The notes under the pieces: model-generated
What the model was told of the DNA's origin: nothing
The model's database searches: none
The model's input: the letters and a program-made list of their open reading frames with translations, nothing else
Shown: piece by piece, positions 50,461 through 61,513 of the stretch
Position numbering within the stretch: the stretch's first letter is position 1
Layout of the letters: every line of letters begins with the position of its first letter
Source: Eumeta japonica
Lineage: Eukaryota; Arthropoda; Insecta; Lepidoptera; Psychidae
Assembly (NCBI GenBank): GCA_005406025.1
Contig: BGZK01000225.1
Span: forward strand, 310,001 to 374,000
Reading direction: 5' to 3'
Length of the DNA: 64,000 nucleotides
Program-made: the position numbers and the translations under genes

Positions 50461-51229
50461 TATATAAATGTAGCACTAATACAGTGATGGTCGAGGTTGC
50501 GTCGAGGCTACCTGTATCCATGATATTAATAGTTCAATGTGCACATTTAATTTTTCACTTCCATGTAACCGTGTTTTGTTTCGCATGTGACAAATCTGCG
50601 TTCGCTCTACTACAGCCATTCCTACTACTGCTTGCTGTTCATACTCGGACACTAGCGCTATAATAAAGCTTGCTTTTGTAAATGATCACAGTTTCCGAGT
50701 TATAAAAGATTTCACGATGACTTTTATCTAAGCAAACGTTACAACCGATACAACTCAACGAGTATACAAAGCTTTATCCAAGGAATATATTTATTGATAT
50801 CTAGTGCAATTTAAAGTTTGGGAATCGCAGTGCATTGCGATTTACAATCGAGTCTGATATCCTTAGTACAGACAACTTATTTAATTATTTAAGCTCATAA
50901 AATAAAATTGTAGTTGTTACGTGTTAAAGATATGTTTTGAATATATTAATTTATAGATTTAAATTTGACATTTGTACATTTTCTATTGTTTATACGTAAT
51001 ATATCACATTTGCACTTTTTGTCATTATTAATACATAATAATCGGAGTAGTTTTTGCATAGTATATGTGAAATATAACAGAAATTAAGAAATTATACATG
51101 TATATCTAACACAATTACAACCCCCATGAAATAAGTACTCGTCGGCGGTTTTTATTACACCGTTTACAAAAAGCCCTCCCAAAATTGCAATGAGCCGCAT
51201 CATTTAGAATGGTAACGCATGTATTATTC

Positions 51230-51530
51230 TTCAGTGTACGGCTACTTTCCCATAAGATGCCTCGATTTGAAATTTGAATTTTTCGAAGATCTCATGCACT
51301 CTCGCATAAAACCATCCAAGGCGGTATAATTAAACCCATCATGAATGGGGTGAGCGAGAGCGAGGCGAGAGCGAGCGCGCCGTCTGCACCCGCGGAAGGT
51401 CACGCGTAATCAGTTTTACGCTAAGCGCAAATTACGCGGCGGGGTGAATTAGAGCGTCTCGCGTACTGAGGGGCCGGGGGTCGGCTTTATCTCAGGGTGG
51501 CAAGATGTGACTCATATCGGTGTAGGTAGG
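51230..51530. promoter_or_regulatory. GC-rich island with GAGA-like tract and GATA-type motif
   Basis: A GAGCGAGAGCGAGGCGAGAGCGAGCGCGCC tract (51353-51382) is followed by paired ACGCGTAATCAG / AATTACGCGG segments and CTTTATCTC at 51485-51493. GAGAG-rich tracts plus homeodomain- and GATA-type cores are a common enhancer or Polycomb-element makeup in insects. Function is inferred. Confidence 0.36.
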
Positions 51531-52249
51531 TACACTTTGTAGGTATGTGTGCCAAATAGGTGTCAAGATATAAACATATCGTATAGTATGGGCGATGGAT
51601 ACAATTTCATTATAGTGTAGCGCGTGACATAGTTTAATGATAATTTACTATATAATTTAAGAAAATTTACTGTGTAAGAAAAAAAATACAATAACTTTTT
51701 AGAGAAATAGTGATCGACATAGATTCAGTATAAGCAATAAAGATAAACTACGTTTACGTAGTTCATAAGTTATTCGACTACCTAAAATCACGAATTAACT
51801 TAAGGGCTTCCATGTACGCATGTTCAATAACTTCACTATGGATCTACAAGATTTATCCTTATGTAAACTTCTAATCATTATTACAGATATTTAGTAAATG
51901 GGTAAACTCAATTTTGGAATACTTAGAAAATAAAAATCTGTGGACATAATTAGCTCGACTTCTTATCTGGTCGTTTCATTCTGTACCTAATTGTTTTATA
52001 TTTATTGTGGCTGTATGAATTATAATTAAAAAGAGCTACTCTTCAGTATTATGCCCGTTCTTTTCAAGTATTATATATTGAGTTACGAAATAAGAATTTG
52101 GGATTTGTACGATTTTAATGATACGAATTAGAATTTTGAAATTTGGTGAAAAGTACTTCGTTTCTCACTTCATATAGTATTTATCGGTATTAGTCTTTGA
52201 GATAATAAATCTTATCGACAAAAAAAAATATTATCTCGATAACAAACTA
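51531..52249. other. AT-rich non-coding stretch
   Basis: AT-rich spacer between two islands. No gene or repeat was recognised. Confidence 0.4.
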
Positions 52250-52600
52250 AGCAAGAGGCCGGAGATAAGCGGAAAACTTTAAAAAATACCGACACAACGA
52301 GCAAAGGAAAAATCGAATATTCCGAGCGTGAATAAAGAATCATCCCTCCTCCGCTCGCCCCTCTTACCCTCCTCCCGCTCCCCCCGCGCCATGAGCTCGC
52401 GGCTGTCAATCATTTGTCTCTTCGGGCGAATCGTTATTTTCTTTGTTGATTGATGGGATACTTTTTCCTCGGGCGTATCTTTCGCTTGCGCTAAATGTAG
52501 TGGGCGAGGCGAAAGTTTCACTAGTTTTTTTTTTTCTTGGCTGTCCTTTTTTTTCTCCGGCCGCTTCTAGCCGAAAGATAACCTCGTCGAGGTTAGGATA
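52250..52600. promoter_or_regulatory. GC-rich island with TALE-homeodomain sites
   Basis: The minus strand reads TGATTGACAG (plus strand CTGTCAATCA at 52403-52412), the exact PBX/PREP (Exd/Hth) composite. TGATTGATGG at 52447-52456 fits the Exd/Hox composite TGATNNATNN. A CCCTCCTCCGCTCGCCCCTCTTACCCTCCTCCCGCTCCCCCC pyrimidine tract precedes them. No convincing coding frame. Good enhancer candidate. Confidence 0.42.
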
Positions 52601-53480
52601 GGAGATTCGTCTATTAGGCACGTGAAAGGATTGGTCGGAAATTATTCTTTTTGTGGTTTTTTTAATAGTTCGATTTCGTCTCGCTTGATGCAGTACGAAA
52701 ATTATTTAAACTGAATTTTGCTCAATTTTTTATTCCTCGAATAATAAGAAGTCGAAAATACGTACTCATTTTAATACAAAAGCTTGTTGTGACTACTTTT
52801 TTTGCGCATTAAAGCTAAAAATATAGAAAATATAATTTCATATTTTGGTTTGTATATAACTAGAAATGCTGTCGGGAGACCCTCGACATAAATGCAGCGT
52901 CAACGCATTTTTGACTGAGAGCAATTTTCGGTAGAAGTATATATGTATTAAATGATATGAAAATATACACGAAGAATTTATTATCATATATTAAAATATT
53001 TCATGTGTTTCCTAATATTCCCTAAATTTTCTATTTTATTTATCTATAAATATCTATTTATTTTCCAAAAAAATAATTGAAAACTATTTTTCCGTTGCTC
53101 GTCGCTAAACGTATATTCAGAGAGTGCACCGGCTCAGCAAACGCGGTACGAAAGTCAATCAAAAAGCTAAGTTCATGCTGTTTAAAAGAAGGAAAAGCAT
53201 TATGGATTGTAATTCATGTACAGGGCATGAGTGAGTTAAAGTGAAAGAATTTATCTATATCGGTTATATGTTTGCCAACAATAAATGACAGATGACAATA
53301 AACACAATGAAGATATTGAAAGTAGACTTATTGCGGGAAATAAAATGAATTGGGCCATGTTTGCTGTTATGACCAGTGAAATGGAGTCACGATAAACCCT
53401 TTTTACTGTCCACGACAAACTTCTGGTCCCTGAACTTAAGCATTGCAGGAAATAAGCGTAGGGACTTTAAACGACTCACG
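52601..53480. other. AT-rich non-coding stretch
   Basis: Nothing recognised up to the LINE debris. The last 350 bases may already be part of the decayed LINE, but no block can be assigned. Confidence 0.35.
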
Positions 53481-53870
53481 CAGGATAGTAAAGGTTACGG
53501 CGGGAAAAATATAAAAGTAAAATAAAAAAGGAAAAATGCGATCTTCGCGTGGAATGTGTAGTGCCTTTAAAAGGTAAGCGTAGTTGTCAGAGAAGCGTGT
53601 GGTCTGAGAGAAGATGTAGAAAAGGGTGTTGCAGAAGTTCGGACATCACTAAAGTATGAATGGGGTGGACTGACGTAAGAAATTTATATACCTGATGGAA
53701 GGGCCGGCGAGGCGCTTACGAAATATTTTTGCAGGACCAATTCACAACATATTAAAGAAGGACCAAATATTAAGCACCCGAAACCGATGATTCTGATAGA
53801 TGTTAGTAAAATAGGAGAGGTGTTGCAATGGTCGTGTTGCGTCGGGAATAGGTGTTAGCTTATAAATAAA
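53480..53870 (+). pseudogene. LINE (RTE-like) polyprotein C-terminus, strongly decayed
   Basis: From 53586 one frame reads VREACGLREDVEKGV…, continues LT*EIYIPDGRAGEAL, and in a shifted frame ends near 53840 with RRGVAMVVLRRE. These correspond to the CGL.EDV…EKG, LTKEIY…DGRAGRGRP and GVC.DR..WR blocks of the same LINE C-terminal region as at 27 kb. Stops and frameshifts are many. The reverse transcriptase itself is not recognisable upstream. Confidence 0.55.
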
Positions 53871-53919
53871 ATTAATATTTAGTTCGGTTAATGTATCGTG
53901 TTATAAAGATTACTTCGAC

Positions 53920-54585
53920 ATTTTTAGGGTTCCTTTTTAGGATACTCTTGCCCTATCAGCTCGTTGTCCCTCTGTCTGTCAAGACTGTTTTTCTCAGGGA
54001 TGCGTGGAGGTACAAAGGTGAGATGAATATCAAATACTTTACGATCCACAGTTCTTTGGAGGTGTAAAAAATTCAGGCTTCCAAGTCAACGTAATAAAAA
54101 AATACGGCAATTTTTTCCGAATATTTTGCCTCTCGCAAACACTATAAGGTACTAAAGCTATAAAATACTTACCGTTCACCCAGAATCACGAAATTTGGTT
54201 AAAACCAAGATATCACAACACAAGTAAAGGAAAAAAATTGTTAATTTAATTGTTGATTATATCACAAAAATTGTTACAATAAATTAACATTTCCAGCTGG
54301 AGTATACATACAGTGGTGTAGACCGATGCATGGGAAAACATTTTGGGATTTTCCCCTTTGAAAATTTAATATTTCCGAAAATTCGAAGAATAAAGAGTTT
54401 TTTGAAAAATGAAATATTTTTTTCTGTAATTCCCGGGACATATGTGACGCCGGCATCCATCGATGCCGCTATTGGTATCAATAACAGGCGAAAATCGTCG
54501 AAGGATGATGTTATCTACTTACCTAATTAAATTTATACGGAAATCGCAGGATACGAGTACTATTTACACTTGTCCGGTGTTTTTT
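53920..54585 (+). repeat. GGTTCCG-family interspersed repeat, near full length
   Basis: Starts TTTTTAGGGTTCCTTTTTAGG, then GCTCGTTGTCCCTCTGTCTGTCAAGACTG, GCGTGGAGGTACAAAGGTGAGATG and CAGAATCACGAAATTTGG, and ends TTTATACGGAAATCGCAGG…CACTTGTCCGG. The landmarks keep the same order and spacing as the 16-kb copy. The short open frames at 54274-54530 lie inside it and are not genes. Confidence 0.75.
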
Positions 54586-54779
54586 ATTCCGTATTTATAT
54601 TCATTCCCATATTAGTAAAAGCAAATTAATGAAGTCGTTTGAATATTTGTGGATCTCTAAGACTAAAGAACTGAATCAGTGAAATGTAAGAATAATAATA
54701 TTCGAAAATTTTGGTAAAAATTGTTTGGTCAATGAGAAGAATCGGTTATTGTTTTTCAATTCATTTTTACTTTCCTAAA

Positions 54780-55140
54780 TACAAACATTTCGTGCGATAG
54801 ACGGAGACCACATATTATAATTTGGTACGGTTTATGAATCTTTGCTATACTAACGTTGTCGTTACAGGCACTGAAAACGCGGCCTTCCTCTAAATTTGCA
54901 TATAATCCTCGTAAATTTTATAGCGCGTCTCTTGCAGGCCCTTCCATCACAAATGTTTGGTCATTTGATCAGTAGACTTTCTTGCTTTCACCCCTACGGT
55001 CAAACTACGTACCCCTTTCTACTCTAATCACTGCATCTTCTCTCAAAGTATACGTTCTCCTGCTACACCTTTTTTTCATCCGTTTCATACGTTGACCCTC
55101 CGTCCATAATGCTCAAGGAACACGTCTTTACTACGTCGAT
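54780..55140 (-). pseudogene. Probable LINE C-terminus, strongly decayed
   Basis: On the minus strand, 55051-55010 reads YTLREDAVIRVERGT, followed by RRGESKKVY and, near 54965, VMEGPARDAL…EEGRVFSACN. The order (LREDAV.R.ERG, KK.Y, GR..L.EGRV.S) resembles the same C-terminal LINE region as the two other fragments. The match is weaker, and the upstream domains are missing. Confidence 0.42.
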
Positions 55141-56800
55141 TCTACTTTTATGTTTCTTCTGTCACGTTCGATGTTGATTACTGTAGATTTGAGGCGTTAT
55201 AAACTGCTAAATGAGTTCCCACCCAAATACTTTTATTCATTACGACAAAGCACAAAACTTTAGTTCTTTATTTGTCGTGATTTTTTTTAAATATGTCACA
55301 CTTGCGGTCATTTGTAAACCAACAACACAGTTACAAAAATTTGCTTACAAAACTCCCTTATGTTCTATCGTGTTATTACATTCGTTTATTGTCTTTTTTC
55401 ATTTGGTATTTCATTTCTTAATTTTTTTTCCGACTGCGTTTGTTCTTATACAACGTCTAAGAATCGATCGATTCCAATTTTAAATTAAATTTTGGGTCTC
55501 TCGATTTTTTTATATAAAACGAAGCTTTAGACAATGAATGCGTGTGTCATATAAACAATATGACTTACACCAATCTTAAATGGTTTTTTGATGTAAAATA
55601 TATAATACTAAAACTTGGACAATAATCGTTTATACATCTGAATGTGTCTTTACAGTTGAAAGCAAACAAAATAAAGTGGGTTAACACAACACCGTCTTGT
55701 CGGACGTCATCATAAATTATACATGCATTGGAACGATATCAACTCCAAGATGAATATTGATTGAGAAAAAAAATAACAACCATATTTTCTCGCGTAACAC
55801 AAAACGCATAACTGAATATCAAACATATTTACATTGCGAGACGTCTACGAAACTTATCAAAACATAAGGCCTTATACATAAGCAATACGCTGCGTAAATA
55901 CACAGATGGCTTTCTATGTTGAATCGCTAATAATGTATCTTATTGTTGACTGAGTGCTGAGAAATGATCCGCCATTTTCTATTTCCGAAGGCACGCCAGA
56001 CTTGATATTGTATTGTGCTGTTATGTAATACAGTTTTTTATATTGCATTTTTAATTTACGTATTTTATGAACAACCTTCGAATTCATTCGTGTCTGTAAT
56101 CTGTTAATAAATATTTTTTCTATAAACCACTACGAAGTAACAAAGAAAGAGACGTAATGTAAAACTTCCTATTACAACGTAACTTTCTCTACTATTTGTA
56201 ATAAGATATACTGGCGTGACGCGCATGCGTGACGCGGCCATGTTACGATATTTACGTTTTTTGCATATCACTCGTTAATCCAAAGATTGTGTTAAAAAGT
56301 TTCATTTTAATGACTTACGAAATATAAAAGAAGAGCAGAGAAATTCATTGCTGGAAGCGTAATTCATATTAAAGAGTAATTGTTATAAGAAATTCGATAT
56401 TTATGAAGGAAATATATAAGTATGTACCTATTGAAAAACATATTGAATAACGGACGTAATGCACCGAATAAAGGGTACGAACCGAAAATGAAATAGATTT
56501 TTAAACAGTTTTTTAATGGAAATAGTGTGACTTTTTCAAAGTTTTAGTATTTCTCAAAATCTAAAAAAACTTTTGAATCATTATTTTCGTCTTTTAATTT
56601 CTGATTTCAATGGATTCAGAAGTAAGAAGGCCATGTGGTTTTAGAACTTTTCTAAAAAGAATATTTGTAGCGAAATAGTTTTCTCACCTTGGCGCAAGGC
56701 CATAACTTTACAAGACCTTGATGAGCTTTTCCAAAGACGCATTATCATTGAAAGATAAAACAACAACATTATTCACGCTTAAAGTAATTCATAATTTACA
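55141..56800. other. AT-rich non-coding stretch
   Basis: A 90-codon open frame at 55211-55483 is Phe/Leu-rich low-complexity sequence without family resemblance. CAAG|GTGAGA on the minus strand near 56690 is a good donor-like sequence, but no exon was recognised. Nothing else. Confidence 0.4.
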
Positions 56801-57420
56801 TCCATCGCCAAATCACAGACAAACTATCGCCCGATCGTTTGTGACGTAGGAGGCTCATTGGGAAGTCGTCGACTATCATGCGATTAACGACTTAATTTAC
56901 CGCAATAACAACGTATGCACGAGCATAGACACAACGATGCCTTCTCCGCCAGCGTCCCACAAACTACAGACTCGACCATAGATTCCCGCGGGGGCCTGTA
57001 CACGAGGCGAATCCGCCTTCCATCGCATTACCTATTCCTCGACGTTCTTTTTGTGTCTTGTATTTGATTTATATTCAGCGCGGCCGTCAGACGAATCGGC
57101 AATATTCAGGTGTGCTCGGGCGGATATTTTTTGAGCTAACAAACGGTGTCTACCGCTGTTTGACGAGCGCGAGGTGCGCGCGCCTTTGTCGGGTTTTCCT
57201 TTTTTTTTTTTTGCGCTCACAATTTCTTCTCTCGACATACCTACCCATTACCCGTCCACCGCGGCGGCAAACTTGGAATGCCCGATGCCGTTGTTGGCTC
57301 CGCTCCTGGTTGTTAGCTTTTGGTAATTACGCATCGAGGGGAACAACGTGTGTAAAATGATTCCCGTGTAATTACCATCTCCTTGAGCAGCGTCGGCATG
57401 GAGATGGATCGTAAGGATGT
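56800..57420. promoter_or_regulatory. GC-rich island
   Basis: CpG-rich (GACGAGCGCGAGGTGCGCGCGCC; CGTCCACCGCGGCGGC). Overlapping open frames on both strands (57032-57360) are compositional. Candidate regulatory element or unannotated first exon. Confidence 0.32.
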
Positions 57421-57762
57421 CTTGCATAAAAAATGGGTAATTATGTGACCACTTCTAGTTTTTACTATTTACAGTAGAAAGATAACCGAGTATAAATTAT
57501 TTTGCTACATATTTAACACATTGAAAATACTAGATTAACGATTTTGATGAACTGTTAACAGAGATGCCGCACACGTACAAAAAAAATCAATCCAATATAC
57601 AAAGACAAATGAATAGAAAATAATTTTCTACAATCTGACTATTGCAATATTCATGATACTGGCATGACTTTATACAAGTACGTTCAGTTTGCCATACGTA
57701 AAGTAAACCGCATGCTTTTATACTCTAAACTATGTTAGCTCTTATAATAGTACCTCGCGCGC

Positions 57763-57776
57763 CCGCTAGATGGCGA
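57763..57776 (+). promoter_or_regulatory. Strong CTCF-like motif
   Basis: CCGCTAGATGGCGA matches 12 of 14 positions of CCASYAGRKGGCRS and carries the intact core CTAGATGGCG. It lies in a short CpG-rich patch (CCTCGCGCGCCCGCTAGATGGCGAGGCACG) in AT-rich DNA, which is typical of real insulator sites. Binding is inferred. Confidence 0.5.
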
Positions 57777-58400
57777 GGCACGTACTTCGTCACGTGCGGA
57801 CGGAATACCAAATTGGGAGGTCTACGGGCGTTTTTTAAACGCCTCTCTTGATATCTTTGACTCGGTAGCTCGCTTTAGCAAATATAACTGAATTGTGACA
57901 GGAATATCGACGACCGACCGGCATCCGCCATTATTATTACATATTTTAGTGTGCACAGTCTGAAGGTAGATAATAATACGTATTTTGTTTCGGCCTAAAT
58001 CTTTAATTTGAACGAAGTATTCTGCGTCTTAATAGTTATTTTAATATTATCATGATCGTTTAATTAAAACGCTGAAAACCATAAAGATAAAATGGAAATT
58101 TATTATTCTAAATGTATTATAAAAATAATGACAAATAAAAATTTAAACAACTTAGAAGTAGTAAAATTGTTATGACACAAGATTATATGTAAGAAATATT
58201 TTGAACCAAACACATTAAGTACTTCTAAAGTTAGTACTTCTAAAAACGAAAAATACATAACTGAAAAATTACCATGAAAAATATATATAGCTCTCAGTAT
58301 ACATATATAGATGATTGTTAAGGGACAGCCGAAGTATTTAGTAAGTAGGTGTATGGGGGTGGTCTAAGTGTATTTGTGTAGACAGAAGATGGCCATGTAA
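57777..58400. other. Non-coding stretch
   Basis: GC-balanced to about 57940, then AT-rich. GGGCGTTTTTTAAACGCC at 57828-57845 is a small perfect-arm palindrome. Nothing else. Confidence 0.4.
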
Positions 58401-58442
58401 AGAAAAATTGACCAAACTTTATGAAGTTTGGTAATTCTTTCT
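58401..58442. repeat. Imperfect 19-bp hairpin
   Basis: AGAAAAATTGACCAAACTT and AAGTTTGGTAATTCTTTCT pair at 16 of 19 positions around the loop TATG. An adjacent TTTTATTTTATAAAATAATTTTATTTTGTAAAATAAAA palindrome suggests a decayed MITE. A pre-miRNA is possible but unsupported. Confidence 0.6.
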
Positions 58443-58696
58443 TTATAAATTTTATTTTATAAAATAATTTTATTTTGTAAAATAAAATTGTATTATTACA
58501 ATAAAGTCTTCGACAGCTATCATTGCTTTTTCATATTGAGTCCTTAATATAATAAATATCTTTTACCCAAATATAAAACATAATCTGGTAAAATTGATAG
58601 CGTAATGACAGTCGGTAGAATTACTTAGATGCTTGTTTATTTCTAGCTCGAACGTTTGTACTGCGCTGACTTAACTCGCGATGGTGTCAATCGCTA

Positions 58697-58931
58697 CACG
58701 GAAAAAATAATTCTAACCAAATTCGAATTTAGCGTGATTAAATATAATTCGTCGCGACAGTTGGGTAATTCGTTGTATTAACAAGTAATGCGAATAATTT
58801 AACCAATCAGATTAATCAAACCAATATTTAGATCTGTTAAGAGAACCAAAATATTGATTCACTCAAAATCAACGATGCAAATTCGTCGCTTTATTCAAAC
58901 TTTTGGTTACAATGACCAATTTTTTTCAGTG
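58697..58931. mobile_element. MITE-like element with CACTGAAAAAA ends
   Basis: Left end CACGGAAAAAATAATTCTAACCAAA. The right end, read in reverse complement, is CACTGAAAAAAATTGGTC…GTAACCAAA. The inverted ends share CAC.GAAAAAA and TAACCAAA. The 235-bp interior has repeated AACCAATCAGATTAATCAAACCAAT phrases and no open frame. Ends of this type are common in insect non-autonomous DNA transposons. No target duplication was identified. Confidence 0.6.
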
Positions 58932-59637
58932 TGTTTAGTTGTGTGTGTGTTTTTTATGTCCATTAATTACATTGTTTTACATTTCTCGTGTTAAACGATA
59001 CCACATGGAGATGGTTTTAGCAACTTTCTGTAAGAGTTTGAAGTTGAATTAAGAAGAGAATCAAAATACACGGCACGACGCCTGCTCAGTGTGTAGGTAG
59101 AACAGAATATTTGTGCGTCGAATCGAGATGAATATGATAATATCGTCTTTCCCATTCACATTACAAAACACAAGCCTATTGATGTGTCCGTAAAAACTTA
59201 ATTCAATATATAAACCATAAGAGATTATTGGAGATTTCTTTTTTACGATATTTCCTTATTTTCTCCTTCAAAAAAAAAATTATCACGTATGCCTTTTTCA
59301 AAACACTGTAACATGATTTAAGCCTTTTTTTTATAGATTCACTTGATAGTTATTATTGGTAAAATTTTTTCCAACGACTCATTAGAATACCTAGCGATTT
59401 AGTTGAGATGATTATGACAACATAAAAGTTATCCTACTTTATGGTTGATATCTAAGGTGTTAGCTATTCGCTTAAAAAAAAAAAACATGACAACATTTAT
59501 CGAAACGACTTCATTATGTTTGCGAAATCGTATCCATCCGTAGGAACGTCGTAAATATAAAATTTTATTGTTGACGGACGGTAATAAATTAGATTTTACT
59601 AATATGGAACTAGAGATCAATACGAAAAACAAAACAC

Positions 59638-60235
59638 CGGAGAAACGCGAAACAGGTGCGAATAGAATTCACACTCTGAGGGTTCCGTACAAACTTTGTC
59701 ATATATGTAGATATTTCGTCCATTAGGAGTTTCGACGATTTTCGATATGAAGGCTGAAGGTTGTTTTCGATATCTATATCGGTGAAGTTTGGAATATTTA
59801 TTTTCTTTTACTGAAAATATTTTTTAAACACCCAAAATTTTCGTGAAAAATGTTTTCCCATACCTACGTCGCTGTACATATGTTTTCCATGCACGGTGCA
59901 AAGTCCACCTGCAAATATTAATTTATAATCACATTTTTTTATATGATATAAGTACAAATTAAGAATTTTCAGATCTTTTTCTTTGTGTAGTGAGACCTTG
60001 CTTCTTGTCAGATTTCATTATACCAGTTTAATACTCATATATTTTGATTGAGTGTACGTACAAATGTGATTTTTTACAGCTCCTAAATATTGTAGATTTG
60101 AGTATATGATATTTAGTTCATTTCGGTACCTTCACGCATTCCTGACAAAAAGGATCTTGTGACTGACAAACCGACGACAAAGTGATTGTATAAGGGTTCC
60201 CTTTATTGTTCGGAACCCTAAAAACACAAAGGTGT
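59638..60235 (-). repeat. GGTTCCG-family interspersed repeat, reverse orientation
   Basis: Reads CAGGTGCGAATAGAATTCACACTCTGAGGGTTCCGTACAAAC at its left and GACAAAGTGATTGTATAAGGGTTCCCTTTATTGTTCGGAACCCTAAAAA at its right. These are the reverse complements of the 3' and 5' ends seen at 16 and 54 kb, so it is a near full-length copy on the minus strand. Confidence 0.75.
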
Positions 60236-61392
60236 TTTCCCTCTGAAAAAATGTTTAGGTGGTTATATACTTATTTTAAAATCCGAGATGTCGTAAATAT
60301 CTGAATGGTGACGTGATGCGAAGGAATCGCGACGGAAACTATAAATTCGTTATACGCAAATATAGACATCACAAAAGTCAAGCAGTTGACATTTTTAGTT
60401 CGGAAATGGCTATGTAAATATTGGGCATAATATCAGGCAAATATGCGTACATTTTATCGAAAAATAGGCTAGTCGATTGATATTAAAGATGTTGGGTTTT
60501 TTAACGAAACATGTAAATAAGGTAATAAAAGAAGCGAAAACAAAATGAACATCGATAACGTACCGTAAACCATTAAAAAAATCTTTGCCTTGATTGCTTC
60601 TTGATGAACATTTATTTTACAGTATAACAAGTACTTTATATGATGATATAATATTATGTCATCACGCTTTCCCAGTTTTCAGCAGTTCTTTATTAAATAA
60701 AAAAAAAAATACGTATGCAACACTGCACACGTGATAGAAGTGAAACTTCTTAAAATTAGAAACATTGTTATGGATATTTTTTTGTATTTATTTTAATAAA
60801 TTTGAATATATTAAATATATAACAGAAAAATTCTCTATGGATACAATCAAACAATTAAGAACAGAAACGCGAAAGACGTATGTAATTAAAAAAACTAATT
60901 AGTAAGTATTAATTACACAACGCAAGGTACCTCAGCTGTTCACTACAGCATCTGACGAGTAATCTACAACGCGCGCATGTGCGACACTATCTTATTCTAT
61001 CACTTTGGCATTGTGTACACGTCGCTTTATTTTGCTTCACTCATATGACGTCGGAATGTACATTCTTTTCTCTCCGATTATTTTTCTTCACTCTCGTGTA
61101 ACGAAATGTGCCTAAGAGATATCACTCTCTATTTTCAATGAATTATCGAATATCGAATCGATGACTAAGAAGTTTCCCTTCGAAACTTAAAATGTAATCA
61201 TAAAAAAATAATGAACAATCCAATTCCATGTTCAAGTATAAATCGGTTTAGAATAAAAACGTAATGCGGCCAAAATCGCAACGTGTTTGGATTTTTTTAC
61301 AATGTTAACCACAGGTTTCGAATCAGTGGGTAGACGTGAGCTACCTGCGCTTGGAACAAAAGGAAATAATGAAAACTTTCTTTTTTTTTCAG
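60236..61392. other. Non-coding stretch
   Basis: AT-rich, becoming GC-balanced from about 60930 (CAACGCAAGGTACCTCAGCTG…AACGCGCGCATGTGCGACAC). No gene was recognised. The last bases form the pyrimidine tract of the candidate acceptor at 61392. Confidence 0.35.
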
Positions 61393-61513
61393 TTGCATTC
61401 ATTGAGTCGACGTCCAATGTCATGCACAAACCTCGCGCGGTGTGTCGCTGCGATCCGTTCGCAGCGCGACAACATCGCGGGTGTCGCCGACGTCACGGCG
61501 TAGGAACTCGCAG
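61393..61513 (+). other. Candidate 121-bp exon
   Basis: The segment is preceded by an excellent acceptor (ACTTTCTTTTTTTTTTCAG, ending at 61392) and followed by an excellent donor (CGCAG|GTGAGA, starting at 61514). One frame is open throughout (…SNVMHKPRAVCRCDPFAARQ…); another is open until a TAG 13 bases before the donor. The peptide is Arg/Cys-rich from CpG composition and I do not recognise it. A non-coding 5' exon of a downstream gene is as likely as a coding one. It lies at the edge of a GC-rich island. Confidence 0.35.
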
